Below are positions 1-9,180 of a DNA stretch of 64,000 nucleotides, in pieces. Every line of letters starts with the position of its first letter. Positions within the stretch are counted from its first letter, which is position 1. Source of the stretch: an uncultured Prevotella sp. (GTDB lineage: Bacteria; Bacteroidota; Bacteroidia; Bacteroidales; Bacteroidaceae). The notes under the pieces were generated by a model. That model searched no databases, had not been told where the DNA came from, and saw nothing but the letters and a program-made list of their open reading frames with translations. Position numbers and translations under genes: made by a program. The stretch is taken from positions 1 to 64,000 of the forward strand of contig CAJOFA010000001.1 in the NCBI GenBank assembly GCA_905233985.1, read 5' to 3'.

Positions 1-88
1 CTTGTACTACTTCTTCTTGTCTTATGTAAATCTTTCAAAGAACTCTTCCTTTTTCGCCAACACGCAAAATTTAGCGCGAAAGCGGATG

Positions 89-96
89 CAAAGGTA
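89..96 (-). promoter_or_regulatory. Bacteroidetes -7 box TACCTTTG, leftward
   Basis: On the minus strand this reads TACCTTTG, matching the Bacteroidetes -7 consensus TAnnTTTG. It points left, and no ATG occurs on the minus strand between it and position 1, so it probably serves a gene starting beyond the left edge. The 22-234 stretch has no convincing coding character. Confidence 0.5.
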
Positions 97-247
97 CGAC
101 ATTTTTTTGAATCTCCAAACTTTTTCTGATAAAAAATTATGAAAAAGTGAAAAATATGATGGAGTCTTGACAAGAATCAAGATGAAAAGAATCCGATACC
201 TTATTATATATACGCGCGCGCGAAGATTGAACAAATTACCTAACGTA

Positions 248-281
248 TCACGGGCGGCGCAATGCGTTGCGCCGCCCGTGA
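248..281. terminator. Perfect GC-rich hairpin downstream of the OmpA-like gene
   Basis: A perfect 15-bp inverted repeat (arm TCACGGGCGGCGCAA) with a 4-nt loop lies 23 bp past the stop of the leftward OmpA-like lipoprotein gene. It could end that transcript, but no T-run follows on the minus strand, so the terminator role is inferred from position and stability only. Confidence 0.5.
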
Positions 282-303
282 CAAAGACTTCTTTGAAATA
301 ATA

Positions 304-1149
304 TTATTCTCCATCAGGTGCATGATCTATCAGATCCATGAACTGATCGAGTTTCGGGGTAATAATAATCTGTGTGCGACGGTTGCGCTGACGGCCAAGA
401 TCGGAAGTGTTCGGCATCAGCGGGTTATACTCGCCACGACCACCAGCAGTAAGTCGCTTAGGATCTACGCCATAGTCGTTTTGCAAGGCCTGAACCACTG
501 AAGATGCACGGAGACAAGAGAGGTCCCAGTTATTACGGATGTTCTGACGCGAGATGGGCACATCATCGGTATTGCCCTCAATGAGCACATCGTAATCCTT
601 ATAGTCCATAATGACCTTGGCAATCTTCGACAACGTTGCTCCTGCGCGTTCGTTAATCTCATAAGAACCGCTCTTGTAAAGCATATTGTCTGCCAAAGAG
701 ATATAGACAACACCCTTGAGCACCTGCACATCAACCTCCTTCTTCTCGTCGTTCGACAGCGAACGGAGCAGGTTTGTCTGCAGGATAAGGTTTAGAGAGT
801 CGCTCTTCGACTTCACCTCAACGAGGTGGCGGATATACTGGTTCGACTCATTAATCTGGTCAACAAGCTTATCAATGCTGATATTATTCTGCGAGCTGTT
901 GGTCAGACTCTGGTCAAGTGAGCGCTGAAGGGCAGCATACGCCTCTTTCTGGGCGGCAAGCTGTTCCTCAAGGCTTGACACTCGGGCCCTTGAAGCAGCA
1001 AGCTGCTCTTTCGTGTCTTGGAAGTTACTAGCCAATTCCTTATTCTCAAGACGACACTGTTCTAATTCCTTCTTACTGGCGCAGCTGGTCAAAAGCATGG
1101 CTCCAGCAGCCAGTGCAATAATAAAAAGCTGTTTCTGTTTCATCATCAT
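304..1149 (-). CDS. OmpA-family lipoprotein with coiled coil
   Basis: A 281-residue outer-membrane lipoprotein predicted to tie the envelope to peptidoglycan. A lipoprotein signal peptide ends at the lipobox LTSC (about residue 23). Residues about 28-90 are a heptad-rich coiled coil (repeated LEEQLAAQKE-like segments). The C-terminal third is an OmpA/MotB-type peptidoglycan-binding domain, shown by IEGNTDDVPI, LRASSVVQAL and GRQRNRRTQI. The start is the first of three consecutive ATGs, about 30 nt downstream of a minus-strand TAACTTTG box. It is transcribed alone, divergently from purL. Its partners cannot be inferred from the neighbourhood. A MotB-like role is possible but less likely because no motor genes are nearby. 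Confidence 0.88.
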   Translation of the reverse strand: MMMKQKQLFIIALAAGAMLLTSCASKKELEQCRLENKELASNFQDTKEQLAASRARVSSLEEQLAAQKEAYAALQRSLDQSLTNSSQNNISIDKLVDQINESNQYIRHLVEVKSKSDSLNLILQTNLLRSLSNDEKKEVDVQVLKGVVYISLADNMLYKSGSYEINERAGATLSKIAKVIMDYKDYDVLIEGNTDDVPISRQNIRNNWDLSCLRASSVVQALQNDYGVDPKRLTAGGRGEYNPLMPNTSDLGRQRNRRTQIIITPKLDQFMDLIDHAPDGE

Positions 1150-1178
1150 TCTGCGTTTGGTTTATATGTTTGACGTTG

Positions 1179-1186
1179 CAAAGTTA
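1179..1186 (-). promoter_or_regulatory. -7 box TAACTTTG for the OmpA-like lipoprotein
   Basis: Minus-strand TAACTTTG followed by GC, about 30 nt upstream of the ATG at 1149. It matches TAnnTTTG. Confidence 0.6.
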
Positions 1187-1302
1187 TGAATTAGACGCAA
1201 AGGATGGGCGAAAAGAATTCGTATTTATGTTATTTTAACCAACTCTACCCGTTTTTGACTGTAATTTAACAACAATGGTGCGGCATTCTGCTCAGTTATT
1301 CG

Positions 1303-1310
1303 TACCTTTG
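1303..1310 (+). promoter_or_regulatory. -7 box TACCTTTG for purL
   Basis: TACCTTTG in the context TTATTCGTACCTTTGCAG, about 33 nt upstream of the purL ATG. The same extended context (TTATTCG before the box) recurs at 23491 and 47695. Confidence 0.7.
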
Positions 1311-1343
1311 CAGTTCAAAAACAACAAAGTAACATAATCAGGT

Positions 1344-4300
1344 ATGATACTCTTTTTTCAAACTCCCCAGAAGAGCGTGATAGCAACAGGAACAGACCAC
1401 GTGCTCACGCCTCAAGAAGTAAATGAACTCTGCTGGCTTTACGGCGGTGCTCAGTTGTTAGACAGCCAGAAACTGGAAGGGTTCTATGTAGGTCCACGCC
1501 GCGAGATGATTACCCCGTGGTCAACCAACGCTGTGGAAATTACACAGAACATGGGTCTCAGCGGAATCCAACGCATCGAGGAATACTTCCCCGTCAGCAG
1601 TCGCGATGCTGAACATGACGAGATGCTACAGCGCATGTACGACGGACTCAATCAGCAGATATTCACCATCAACTTACAGCCCGAGCCCATCAAGCGCGTT
1701 GAGAACTTGGAGGAATACAATGAACAGGAAGGACTGGCTCTGTCGAAGGAGGAGATGGAGTATCTTCACAAGATAGAAAAGGAGAATGGCCGTCCGCTGA
1801 CTGACTCGGAAATCTTCGGCTTTGCACAAATCAACTCGGAGCACTGCCGCCACAAGATTTTCGGCGGAACCTTTATTATTGACGGCAAGGAGATGGAGTC
1901 GAGTCTGTTTGCCATGATTAAGAAAACAACACAGGAGAACCCCAACAAGATATTGTCAGCTTACAAGGACAATGTAGCCTTTGCACAAGGTCCCGTTGTG
2001 GAACAGTTTGCACCGAAGGATCAGTCAACGAGCGACTGGTTCCGCGTAAAAGATATTGAAAGCGTCATCTCCCTGAAGGCCGAGACGCACAATTTCCCCA
2101 CCACTGTGGAGCCGTTCAATGGTGCTGCTACGGGTACTGGCGGAGAGATACGCGACCGTATGGGCGGCGGTGTAGGCTCCTGGCCCATTGCAGGAACTGC
2201 AGTTTACATGACGGCCTACCCTCGCCTGGATGAATCCAGAGAGGCTGAACTGTCCGGAGCGGCTCGCGACTGGGAGGACATTCTTCCCGTACGCAAGTGG
2301 CTGTACCAAACGCCACAGCAAATTCTGACAAAGGCTTCAAACGGTGCTTCTGACTTCGGCAACAAGTTTGGCCAACCACTAATCTGTGGTTCTGTGCTGA
2401 CCTTTGAGCATCAGGAAAACAATGAGAAATATGCCTACGACAAGGTCATCATGCTCGCAGGCGGTGTGGGCTACGGCACCAAACGCGACTGTCTGAAGAA
2501 GGAGCCGCAAAAAGGTAACAAGGTCGTGGTTGTCGGCGGTGACAACTACCGCATCGGACTGGGAGGCGGCAGCGTGTCGTCAGTAGATACCGGCCGTTAC
2601 AGCAACGGCATCGAGCTGAACGCTGTGCAGCGTGCCAACCCAGAGATGCAGAAGCGTGCCTACAACTTAGTACGTGCACTCTGTGAAGAGGATGTCAACC
2701 CTGTTGTCAGCATCCACGACCACGGTAGCGCCGGTCACCTGAACTGCCTGTCGGAACTTGTTGAGGAGTGCGGCGGTGAGATAGATATGTCCAAGCTCCC
2801 CATTGGTGACCCGACGCTGAGTGCCAAGGAAATCATTGCCAATGAAAGTCAGGAGCGCATGGGTCTGCTTATTGACGAGAAGCATATTGAACACGTACAG
2901 AAGATTGCCGAGCGTGAGCGTGCCCCGCTGTATGTTGTCGGCGAAACTACGGGCGATGCTCATTTCTCTTTCAAGCAGGCTGACGGCATTAAGCCCTTCG
3001 ACCTCGACGTGGCACAGATGTTCGGGCACTCGCCGAAAACCATCATGCGCGATAATACCGTGGAGCGTCATTACGAGGACGTGACCTACACACTGGATAA
3101 GATTAACGAATACGTCGAGCGCGTACTCCAGTTGGAGGCTGTAGCTTGTAAAGACTGGCTGACCAACAAGGTTGACCGTTCTGTAACGGGTAAGATTGCC
3201 CGCCAACAGTGTCAGGGAGAAATCCAGCTGCCGTTAAGCGACTGCGGTGTGGTGGCACTTGACTATCGTGGACGCAAAGGCATTGCCACAGCTTTAGGTC
3301 ATGCACCACAAGCAGGATTAGCCGATCCCGCAGCAGGCAGTGTCTTGTCTGTTGCTGAAGCACTGACCAACATTGTCTGGGCACCTTTAGCCGATGGCAT
3401 GGATTCTCTGTCACTCTCAGCTAACTGGATGTGGCCGTGCCGTAGCCAGGAAGGCGAAGATGCCCGTCTGTATGCCGGTGTGAAGGCCCTGAGCGATTTC
3501 TGCTGCGAGCTGCACATCAACGTGCCGACAGGTAAAGACTCACTCAGTCTGACACAGCAATATCCTAACGGAGAGAAGATTATCTCACCGGGAACCGTCA
3601 TTGTCAGTGCCGGAGGTGAAGTCTCCGACGTCCGTAAGGTTGTCAGTCCTGTGGTGGTCAATGACAAACATGCCAGTCTGTATCATATCGACTTCTCATT
3701 CGACGAGCAACGTCTGGGCGGTAGCGCCTTTGCCCAAAGTTTAGGTAAAGTGGGCAGCGACGTACCTACGGTGAAGAATGCCGAATACTTTGCCGATGCC
3801 TTCAATGCCGTTCAGGAGCTCATCAACCGCTGTTGGGTAATGGCTGGCCACGACATCTCTGCCGGCGGACTCATCACTACACTTCTGGAAATGTGCTTCG
3901 CCAACACGAAGGGCGGAATGAACATCAATCTACACGACATCTGCGTTGACGGCGACATAGTCAAGACCCTATTCGCAGAGAATCCCGGCGTGATTATTGA
4001 AATCAGTGACGAGCACAAGCAGGAGTTCAAGGAGTTCATGGAGGAACAAGGCGTGGGCTATGCCAAGATTGGTTATCCTGTTGAGAACAGCCGTACCATC
4101 ATGGTAAAGGCTGGCGAAAAAGAGATGACCTTCGATATCGACACTCTCCGCGACACTTGGTACAAGACGTCATATCTGCTCGATCGCAAGCAGAGTTTCA
4201 ATGGCAAGGCTAAGGAGCGCTTCGAGAACTACAAGCAACAGCCATTAGAAATGAAGTTCAACAAGGATTTCAAGGGTACGCTGAAGCAGTATGGGCTCAA

Positions 4301-5081
4301 CCCTGACCGTTGGAAAGAATCTCAACTCGCAAATTCTCAATCTCCCAAGGCAGCTATCATTCGTGAGAAGGGCACCAACGGCGAGCGTGAAATGGCTTAC
4401 TGCCTCTATCTGGCAGGTTTTGAAGTTAAGGACGTGATGATGACCGACCTCATCTCAGGCCGTGAGACGTTAAAAGAAGTGAACATGATTGTCTTCTGCG
4501 GCGGTTTCTCCAACAGCGATGTGTTAGGCAGTGCCAAGGGATGGGCCGGTGCCTTCCTCTTCAACCCCAAAGCCAAGGAAGCACTCGATAAGTTCTATGC
4601 CCGCAAGGACACGCTGTCGCTCGGTATCTGCAACGGTTGCCAGCTGATGGTAGAGCTCGGACTCACTGGTGCTAAGGGCGCTAAGATGCTTCATAACGAT
4701 AGCCACAAGTTCGAGAGTGAATTCATCTCACTGGCCATTCCCCAGAACAACAGCGTGATGTTCGGTTCGCTCAGCGGCAACAAGCTAGGTCTGTGGGTAG
4801 CTCACGGAGAAGGAAAGTTCCACCTGCCTGAAGCCGAGGATGCCTATAATGTCGTTGCAAAATATAACTATCACGGCTATCCCGCCAACCCGAACGGCAG
4901 TGACTACGATGTCGCCGGTATCTGTTCGGAGGACGGACGCCACCTCTGTATGATGCCCCACTTGGAGCGCGCCATCTTCCCCTGGCAATGTGCCTGGTAC
5001 CCGCAGGAGCGCCGCATGGACGAGGTGACACCATGGATAGAGGCGTTTGTAAACGCAAGGAAATGGATTGAGAGGCAATGA
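1344..5081 (+). CDS. purL: Phosphoribosylformylglycinamidine synthase (large, fused form)
   Basis: A 1245-residue FGAM synthase of the long single-chain type, catalysing the ATP- and glutamine-dependent fourth step of purine synthesis in the cytoplasm. Order: N-terminal PurS-like and linker region, the first AIRS-like ATP-binding half with SEHCRHKIF and KAETHNFPT, a second AIRS-like half, and a C-terminal class I glutamine amidotransferase. The amidotransferase nucleophile is C1096 in GICNGCQ, and the C-terminus shows PHLERAIFPWQ. Length fits the family (about 1230-1300). Residues around 993-1001 (SQLANSQSP) are encoded by a degenerate heptanucleotide array just before the amidotransferase domain. 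The stop overlaps the start of the chromate transporter gene by 4 nt. Confidence 0.97.
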   Translation: MILFFQTPQKSVIATGTDHVLTPQEVNELCWLYGGAQLLDSQKLEGFYVGPRREMITPWSTNAVEITQNMGLSGIQRIEEYFPVSSRDAEHDEMLQRMYDGLNQQIFTINLQPEPIKRVENLEEYNEQEGLALSKEEMEYLHKIEKENGRPLTDSEIFGFAQINSEHCRHKIFGGTFIIDGKEMESSLFAMIKKTTQENPNKILSAYKDNVAFAQGPVVEQFAPKDQSTSDWFRVKDIESVISLKAETHNFPTTVEPFNGAATGTGGEIRDRMGGGVGSWPIAGTAVYMTAYPRLDESREAELSGAARDWEDILPVRKWLYQTPQQILTKASNGASDFGNKFGQPLICGSVLTFEHQENNEKYAYDKVIMLAGGVGYGTKRDCLKKEPQKGNKVVVVGGDNYRIGLGGGSVSSVDTGRYSNGIELNAVQRANPEMQKRAYNLVRALCEEDVNPVVSIHDHGSAGHLNCLSELVEECGGEIDMSKLPIGDPTLSAKEIIANESQERMGLLIDEKHIEHVQKIAERERAPLYVVGETTGDAHFSFKQADGIKPFDLDVAQMFGHSPKTIMRDNTVERHYEDVTYTLDKINEYVERVLQLEAVACKDWLTNKVDRSVTGKIARQQCQGEIQLPLSDCGVVALDYRGRKGIATALGHAPQAGLADPAAGSVLSVAEALTNIVWAPLADGMDSLSLSANWMWPCRSQEGEDARLYAGVKALSDFCCELHINVPTGKDSLSLTQQYPNGEKIISPGTVIVSAGGEVSDVRKVVSPVVVNDKHASLYHIDFSFDEQRLGGSAFAQSLGKVGSDVPTVKNAEYFADAFNAVQELINRCWVMAGHDISAGGLITTLLEMCFANTKGGMNINLHDICVDGDIVKTLFAENPGVIIEISDEHKQEFKEFMEEQGVGYAKIGYPVENSRTIMVKAGEKEMTFDIDTLRDTWYKTSYLLDRKQSFNGKAKERFENYKQQPLEMKFNKDFKGTLKQYGLNPDRWKESQLANSQSPKAAIIREKGTNGEREMAYCLYLAGFEVKDVMMTDLISGRETLKEVNMIVFCGGFSNSDVLGSAKGWAGAFLFNPKAKEALDKFYARKDTLSLGICNGCQLMVELGLTGAKGAKMLHNDSHKFESEFISLAIPQNNSVMFGSLSGNKLGLWVAHGEGKFHLPEAEDAYNVVAKYNYHGYPANPNGSDYDVAGICSEDGRHLCMMPHLERAIFPWQCAWYPQERRMDEVTPWIEAFVNARKWIERQ
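4321..4348 (+). repeat. Degenerate heptanucleotide array inside purL
   Basis: Four consecutive degenerate 7-mers: CTCAACT, CGCAAAT, TCTCAAT, CTCCCAA. It is in frame and codes for a short Ser/Asn/Gln-rich linker before the glutaminase domain. More decayed than the arrays in the B12 genes. Confidence 0.5.
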
Positions 5082-5698
5082 ACATCTATTGGGAATCTTT
5101 CACTACCTTCTTCAAGATAGGCCTGTTCACCATCGGCGGTGGATATGCCATGATACCCTTGATTGAGGAGGAGGTCGTGAACAAGCACAAGTGGATTTCC
5201 AAAGAGGAATTGCTCGACCTCATCGCCATTGCCCAAAGTTGTCCTGGCGTGTTTGCCATCAACATCAGCATTTTCATCGGTTACAAGCTACGCAAGACAA
5301 GCGGTGCCATCATCAGTTCGTTAGGCACCGCCTTGCCTTCTTTTCTGATTATTTTGGCCATTGCCATGTTCTTCCGTCAGTTTGAAGACAACAAAGTGAT
5401 TGCCGCCATGTTCCGCGGCATCCGTCCGGCTGTGGTGGCACTGATTGCCGTACCAACGTTCAACCTGGCGAAGAGTGCCAAGCTAAACCGTTACACGTTA
5501 TGGATTCCCATCGTTTCGGCACTACTTATCTGGCTCTTGGGTGTCTCGCCTATATGGATTATCATTGTTGCCGGCATTGGCGGATATTTGTATGGGACTT
5601 TTAGGGATTATGGGGCGAAAAAGTCTCATGGGGCAGATGGGACAAATGGGGCTAATGGGTTTCATGGGACTAATGAGGAAGGGAGGACAGGCTTATGA
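5078..5698 (+). CDS. Chromate transporter, first CHR-domain subunit
   Basis: A 206-residue membrane protein with the CHR signature near the N-terminus (FKIGLFTIGGGYAMIPL) followed by several hydrophobic segments. With the next gene it forms the usual pair of short CHR proteins that together equal one long ChrA. The family exports chromate or related oxyanions; the real substrate here is unknown. The start overlaps purL by 4 nt and the stop overlaps the second subunit by 4 nt, implying coupled translation. The last 20 residues are a hydrophilic Gly-X-Y-like tail encoded by a 9-bp repeat (5634-5687), absent from typical homologues and probably a repeat-derived extension. Confidence 0.88.
   Translation: MNIYWESFTTFFKIGLFTIGGGYAMIPLIEEEVVNKHKWISKEELLDLIAIAQSCPGVFAINISIFIGYKLRKTSGAIISSLGTALPSFLIILAIAMFFRQFEDNKVIAAMFRGIRPAVVALIAVPTFNLAKSAKLNRYTLWIPIVSALLIWLLGVSPIWIIIVAGIGGYLYGTFRDYGAKKSHGADGTNGANGFHGTNEEGRTGL
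5634..5687 (+). repeat. Nonanucleotide repeat coding a Gly-X-Y tail
   Basis: Six tandem 9-mers of the form ATGGGNNNN at the 3' end of the first chromate-transporter gene. The reading frame gives successive triplets such as DGT, NGA, NGF and HGT, so the tail looks collagen-like. Because 9 is a multiple of 3, copy changes would not shift the frame. Confidence 0.6.
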
Positions 5699-6270
5699 TT
5701 TACGTCTATCTGTTTCTGACCTTCTTTGAGATAGGGCTGTTCGGTTTCGGTGGCGGGTACGGCATGCTATCGCTCATTCAGGGTGAGGTAGTACACCACT
5801 GGGGTTGGATGACGACGGCACAGTTCACCGATATAGTAGCCATCTCACAGATGACACCTGGACCCATCGGCATCAACTCAGCGACCTATTGTGGCTATAC
5901 GGCAGTGAAGAACGCCGGCTACGGAGAAGGAATGGCGATGTTAGGGTCGGCCACGGCGACATTTGCGCTTGTGCTACCGTCTCTGATACTGATGATTCTG
6001 ATCAGTAAGATGTTTATGAAATACATGAAAACCCGCACCGTGCAGTCCGTCTTTCTGGGGTTGCGTCCTGCCGTGGTAGGACTACTGGCAGCCGCTACGC
6101 TGTTACTCATGACACCCGAGAACTTCTCCACACCGATGGCAAATCCCTGGCAGTTCGGCGTCAGCGTCTTTCTGTTGGCGGCCACGTTCATTGGAACCAT
6201 GTTCATGAAGATCAACCCCATTCGCATGATTTTCTTTTGTGCAATAGCAGGTCTGCTATTGTTGTATTAA
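5695..6270 (+). CDS. Chromate transporter, second CHR-domain subunit
   Basis: A 191-residue polytopic membrane protein, partner of the preceding CHR protein. The CHR motif FEIGLFGFGGGYGMLSL lies at the N-terminus, with SQMTPGPIGIN and GLRPAVVGLLAAA further on, both typical of the family. The two proteins probably form an antiparallel heterodimer. It overlaps the upstream gene by 4 nt. No dedicated regulator (such as ChrB) is nearby, so a chromate-specific role is not supported by context. Confidence 0.88.
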   Translation: MIYVYLFLTFFEIGLFGFGGGYGMLSLIQGEVVHHWGWMTTAQFTDIVAISQMTPGPIGINSATYCGYTAVKNAGYGEGMAMLGSATATFALVLPSLILMILISKMFMKYMKTRTVQSVFLGLRPAVVGLLAAATLLLMTPENFSTPMANPWQFGVSVFLLAATFIGTMFMKINPIRMIFFCAIAGLLLLY

Positions 6271-6285
6271 CATTCGATTTTCTTT

Positions 6286-6765
6286 TTAGCAGATCTTTTC
6301 TATCAGTGCCACAGCGTAAGCGCTGATACCCTCCTCACGTCCAGTGAAGCCGAGACGTTCGGTGGTGGTGGCTTTGATAGAGATGCAGTCGGAGTCACAA
6401 CCGATAACGTCGGCCATCGTCTGCTGCATCTGCGGAATGTGCGGATTCATCTTCGGGCGTTCGGCACAGATGGTGGCATCGATGTTGACCAGCCGATAAC
6501 CCTTCGTGCCTATTAGTTCAATGGTTCGGCGAAGAATAATCTTACTGTCCATGCCAAGCGTGTCGTCGCTGGTGTCAGGCCAGTGGTAGCCGATGTCACG
6601 CATGTTCACAGCACCGAGCAAAGCGTCACAGATAGCATGTATCAGCACGTCAGCATCACTATGGCCCAAGAGTCCCTTTTCATAGTCAATCCTAATGCCG
6701 CCCATCCACAGCTCACGGTCGGGAACCAAGCGGTGGACATCGTAGCCCATTCCAATTCTCATCAT
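6286..6765 (-). CDS. ispF: 2-C-methyl-D-erythritol 2,4-cyclodiphosphate synthase
   Basis: A 159-residue cytoplasmic enzyme of the MEP isoprenoid pathway that cyclises CDP-methylerythritol 2-phosphate with release of CMP. Metal-binding D9 and H11 are seen in GYDVHR, with GLLGHSDADVLIHAICDALLGA after it, and TTTERLGFTGREEGI near the C-terminus is the family signature. Length is typical. Two adjacent ATGs (6765 and 6762) are possible starts. It lies 16 nt downstream of porV on the same strand and is probably cotranscribed with it. Confidence 0.97.
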   Translation of the reverse strand: MMRIGMGYDVHRLVPDRELWMGGIRIDYEKGLLGHSDADVLIHAICDALLGAVNMRDIGYHWPDTSDDTLGMDSKIILRRTIELIGTKGYRLVNIDATICAERPKMNPHIPQMQQTMADVIGCDSDCISIKATTTERLGFTGREEGISAYAVALIEKIC

Positions 6766-6781
6766 ATCGTTGGGGTAAGTG

Positions 6782-7942
6782 TTACTTAAACAAATCCTTT
6801 ATTCCGTCCATATCGAAGGCAAGGGAGAAGCGCAATGTCTGGTCAAGCGGGTTACTCTTGGCGGTAGAGATGACATAGCCCACGTCAAGCGAAAAAACGT
6901 TCATGCGAAAGCCACCGCCCACAGTAAAATATTTACGATTACCCTTATTCTCCGACTCATGGTGATAACCCGCACGGAGTGAGAATTGGTCGTGATAGAC
7001 ATACTCCGCACCGACGCTCCACTGAATCTCCTCCAGTTCCTCCTTGAAGCCGCCTGGGGCATCGCTGAAACTCTTGAAGATACCGCTGATGCTACTCACG
7101 TCGCTGTATTCCTCGATAACACGCTGCTGGTAGGTAGCATTATCCTCGCCATCCTTCTGCTTCGGCACGGTGGGCACGAGCAGTTTGTTGGCATCGGCGG
7201 CTATAGAGAAGCGGTTGTACTCGTCCACTGGCACCATCAAAGATGCACCCAGACGCATGTTGGCAGGCAGGAACTGCGAACGGTCATCGCCAAAATAACT
7301 GATCTTCGAACCAATGTTACTGAGGTTCAAACCAAGTCCCAGCTGGCACTCACGCTGTCCCATGACGAAATACGTGTTATAATAGAACGCCAAGTCAGCG
7401 GCAAAGGCCGATGCCGGCGACGCATCCTCCGTATAGTCATAGCGCAGGTCACTGTAAATCCAGCGTATGGCAGCAGCCATCGAGAACTTTTCGCTGAGCA
7501 TGATGGAGTAGGCAGCGTCGATGGACATCTCATAGGGTTTCACCGTCATGGCGTTGTCATCCATTGACGTCATCACCTCACCAAGCGAGAAATAACGCAC
7601 GGAACCGCTGATGGCGGAGTAGTCACCAATACGGTAGTAGCCAGCAACGTAAGCAAGGTCTATGTCACTCACCAACTTGCGAAGCCAGGGGGTATAGTTG
7701 AGTGAGATGCCTGCCCTGCTGATGCAGAACGGGTACTTGGCGGGATTCCAGTACTGTGAGTTCACGTCAGGGTCAGTGGCGGCACCCACATCACCCATAC
7801 CGGCAGCACGGGCATCGGGGGCAATAGTCTGCGAGATGACGGCATGCTCCACAGCATTGAACTGGTTGATTTTATCCTGCGCCATACTTGTCAACGCCAC
7901 AAGCGAGAACACCAGCAGCAGGTAACGTCTATATTCCTTCAT
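6782..7942 (-). CDS. porV: PorV/LptO-like T9SS outer-membrane protein
   Basis: A 386-residue outer-membrane beta-barrel of the PorV (LptO) family. In the type IX secretion system PorV shuttles substrates from the translocon to the PorU sortase. The signal peptide ends near SMAQ. Diagnostic segments are AVISQTIAPDARAAGMGD and ATDPDVNSQYWNPAK at the N-terminus, and the barrel ends FSLAFDMDGIKDLFK. The ATG at 7942 gives a clean signal peptide; upstream in-frame codons only extend it. It lies between the AI-2E-like exporter and ispF. No porU is adjacent. Two M6 proteases at 49-52 kb end in T9SS-like C-termini and are plausible clients. Confidence 0.9.
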   Translation of the reverse strand: MKEYRRYLLLVFSLVALTSMAQDKINQFNAVEHAVISQTIAPDARAAGMGDVGAATDPDVNSQYWNPAKYPFCISRAGISLNYTPWLRKLVSDIDLAYVAGYYRIGDYSAISGSVRYFSLGEVMTSMDDNAMTVKPYEMSIDAAYSIMLSEKFSMAAAIRWIYSDLRYDYTEDASPASAFAADLAFYYNTYFVMGQRECQLGLGLNLSNIGSKISYFGDDRSQFLPANMRLGASLMVPVDEYNRFSIAADANKLLVPTVPKQKDGEDNATYQQRVIEEYSDVSSISGIFKSFSDAPGGFKEELEEIQWSVGAEYVYHDQFSLRAGYHHESENKGNRKYFTVGGGFRMNVFSLDVGYVISTAKSNPLDQTLRFSLAFDMDGIKDLFK

Positions 7943-8056
7943 TACACTATTCATACAAGTCATATTTTCTTAATAACTCTACAAAACGTCTTTTATTGCC
8001 TTATGGAAGGAAATAATATGATGAAAGGGAACAATGATGACGTTTTTGATGAACGA

Positions 8057-9142
8057 TTACTGTTGCTCTTCCACGGATTTTTCCTTGGTGATGTAGCGTT
8101 GATAGTATGCCATGATGAGCGTGGTGAGCGGCAGGGCGATAATCAGTCCGATAAAGCCGAGGAGGGCGCCCCACACAGAGAGGGAAAGCAGCAGGATGGC
8201 GGGATTGAGTCCCATCGCCTTGCCCATAACTTTCGGCGTCACGATGAAGTCGATGATGAGCTGCACGATGATGAACACTGCCAATGCCGAGCCGAGGATG
8301 ACCCAGAAGTTCTGTCCTGTGTCGGCAGCCTTGAGCAATGCAAGGAAGACGGTGGGGATAAGCGCCAGTGAATGGAGGTAAGGCACGAGGTCCATGATGC
8401 CGATGAGGATGCCGAGAGCGATGGCCATCGGGAAATCGATGATGGTAAAGCCGATGCAGAACAGGATGCCCATGATAAGCGCCACAAGACCCTGACCGCG
8501 CATATAGCTATTCATGGCTCGCTCCACGTCGTTGGCCACCCCCTGCCAGAACGGGCGGTTCTTCACAGGGAAGATGCGTATCCAGTTGTTCGTCAGATAC
8601 TCGTAGTCAAGCAAAATGAAGAACATGTATAGAATGGTAATGAAGGAGCCGACAATGCTAATGATGACGTTCGCCGTATGGCCTAACACACTGAACAGCT
8701 GAGGTGCAGCCTGCTTCAGCACGTCGGTGAAATCGCTGCTGCGAAAGAATTTCTCAATGTCTTTGTTGTGCTCTTGTATCCACTCCTGCACGGCGGCGGG
8801 GACATCGGCTATCTGCGTCTTACGCTCCACATAATGCGTGGCCAGGTCGCCGAGCTTCTCAAACTGTTCAATCATCGGCGGCACGATGAGCCAGCCGATA
8901 CCCGCAATGACTGCTGTCACGAAGACGAGCGTAATGATGATGGAGAGCACACGGCTGCGCACATGCATCTTATACTGCACGAACTTCACCATCGGATAGA
9001 GCAGGTAGGCAATGAGCCACGCCACGAAGAAGGGCAGCAACACACCACTCAGGTAGTTGATGATGTATAACACAGCCACCGCCACTAACGCACCGATGAG
9101 CCAGCGGACAAATGTGTCGAAGGTAATGGGTTTACTGAACAT
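8057..9142 (-). CDS. AI-2E family transporter (PerM/YhhT-like)
   Basis: A 361-residue inner-membrane protein of the AI-2 exporter-like superfamily. There are paired N-terminal hydrophobic segments (about 12-65), a soluble amphipathic middle (about 90-150) and a C-terminal membrane bundle carrying the family-typical GLNPAILLLSLSVWGALLG followed by IALPLTTLIM. The transported substrate is unknown; members have been linked to autoinducer export, ion antiport or envelope function. It follows tdk after a 35-bp heptanucleotide array and precedes porV by 114 bp. Confidence 0.87.
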   Translation of the reverse strand: MFSKPITFDTFVRWLIGALVAVAVLYIINYLSGVLLPFFVAWLIAYLLYPMVKFVQYKMHVRSRVLSIIITLVFVTAVIAGIGWLIVPPMIEQFEKLGDLATHYVERKTQIADVPAAVQEWIQEHNKDIEKFFRSSDFTDVLKQAAPQLFSVLGHTANVIISIVGSFITILYMFFILLDYEYLTNNWIRIFPVKNRPFWQGVANDVERAMNSYMRGQGLVALIMGILFCIGFTIIDFPMAIALGILIGIMDLVPYLHSLALIPTVFLALLKAADTGQNFWVILGSALAVFIIVQLIIDFIVTPKVMGKAMGLNPAILLLSLSVWGALLGFIGLIIALPLTTLIMAYYQRYITKEKSVEEQQ

Positions 9143-9145
9143 AGA

Positions 9146-9180
9146 TTGGTATTTGGTGAGTGGTGATTGGTGAAGGGTTT
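9146..9180 (+). repeat. Five-unit heptanucleotide array between tdk and the AI-2E gene
   Basis: Units TTGGTAT, TTGGTGA, GTGGTGA, TTGGTGA, AGGGTTT fill the gap between the two genes and run into the tdk stop codon (9179-9181). Confidence 0.65.

Noticed and set aside
22..234. 70-codon ORF on the minus strand at the left edge
   Set aside because: It overlaps the -7 box at 89-96 and has no recognisable composition or motif.
5078..6270. Single chrA gene broken by frameshift
   Set aside because: Each half has its own CHR motif, a 4-nt overlap and normal length, which is the known two-gene form.
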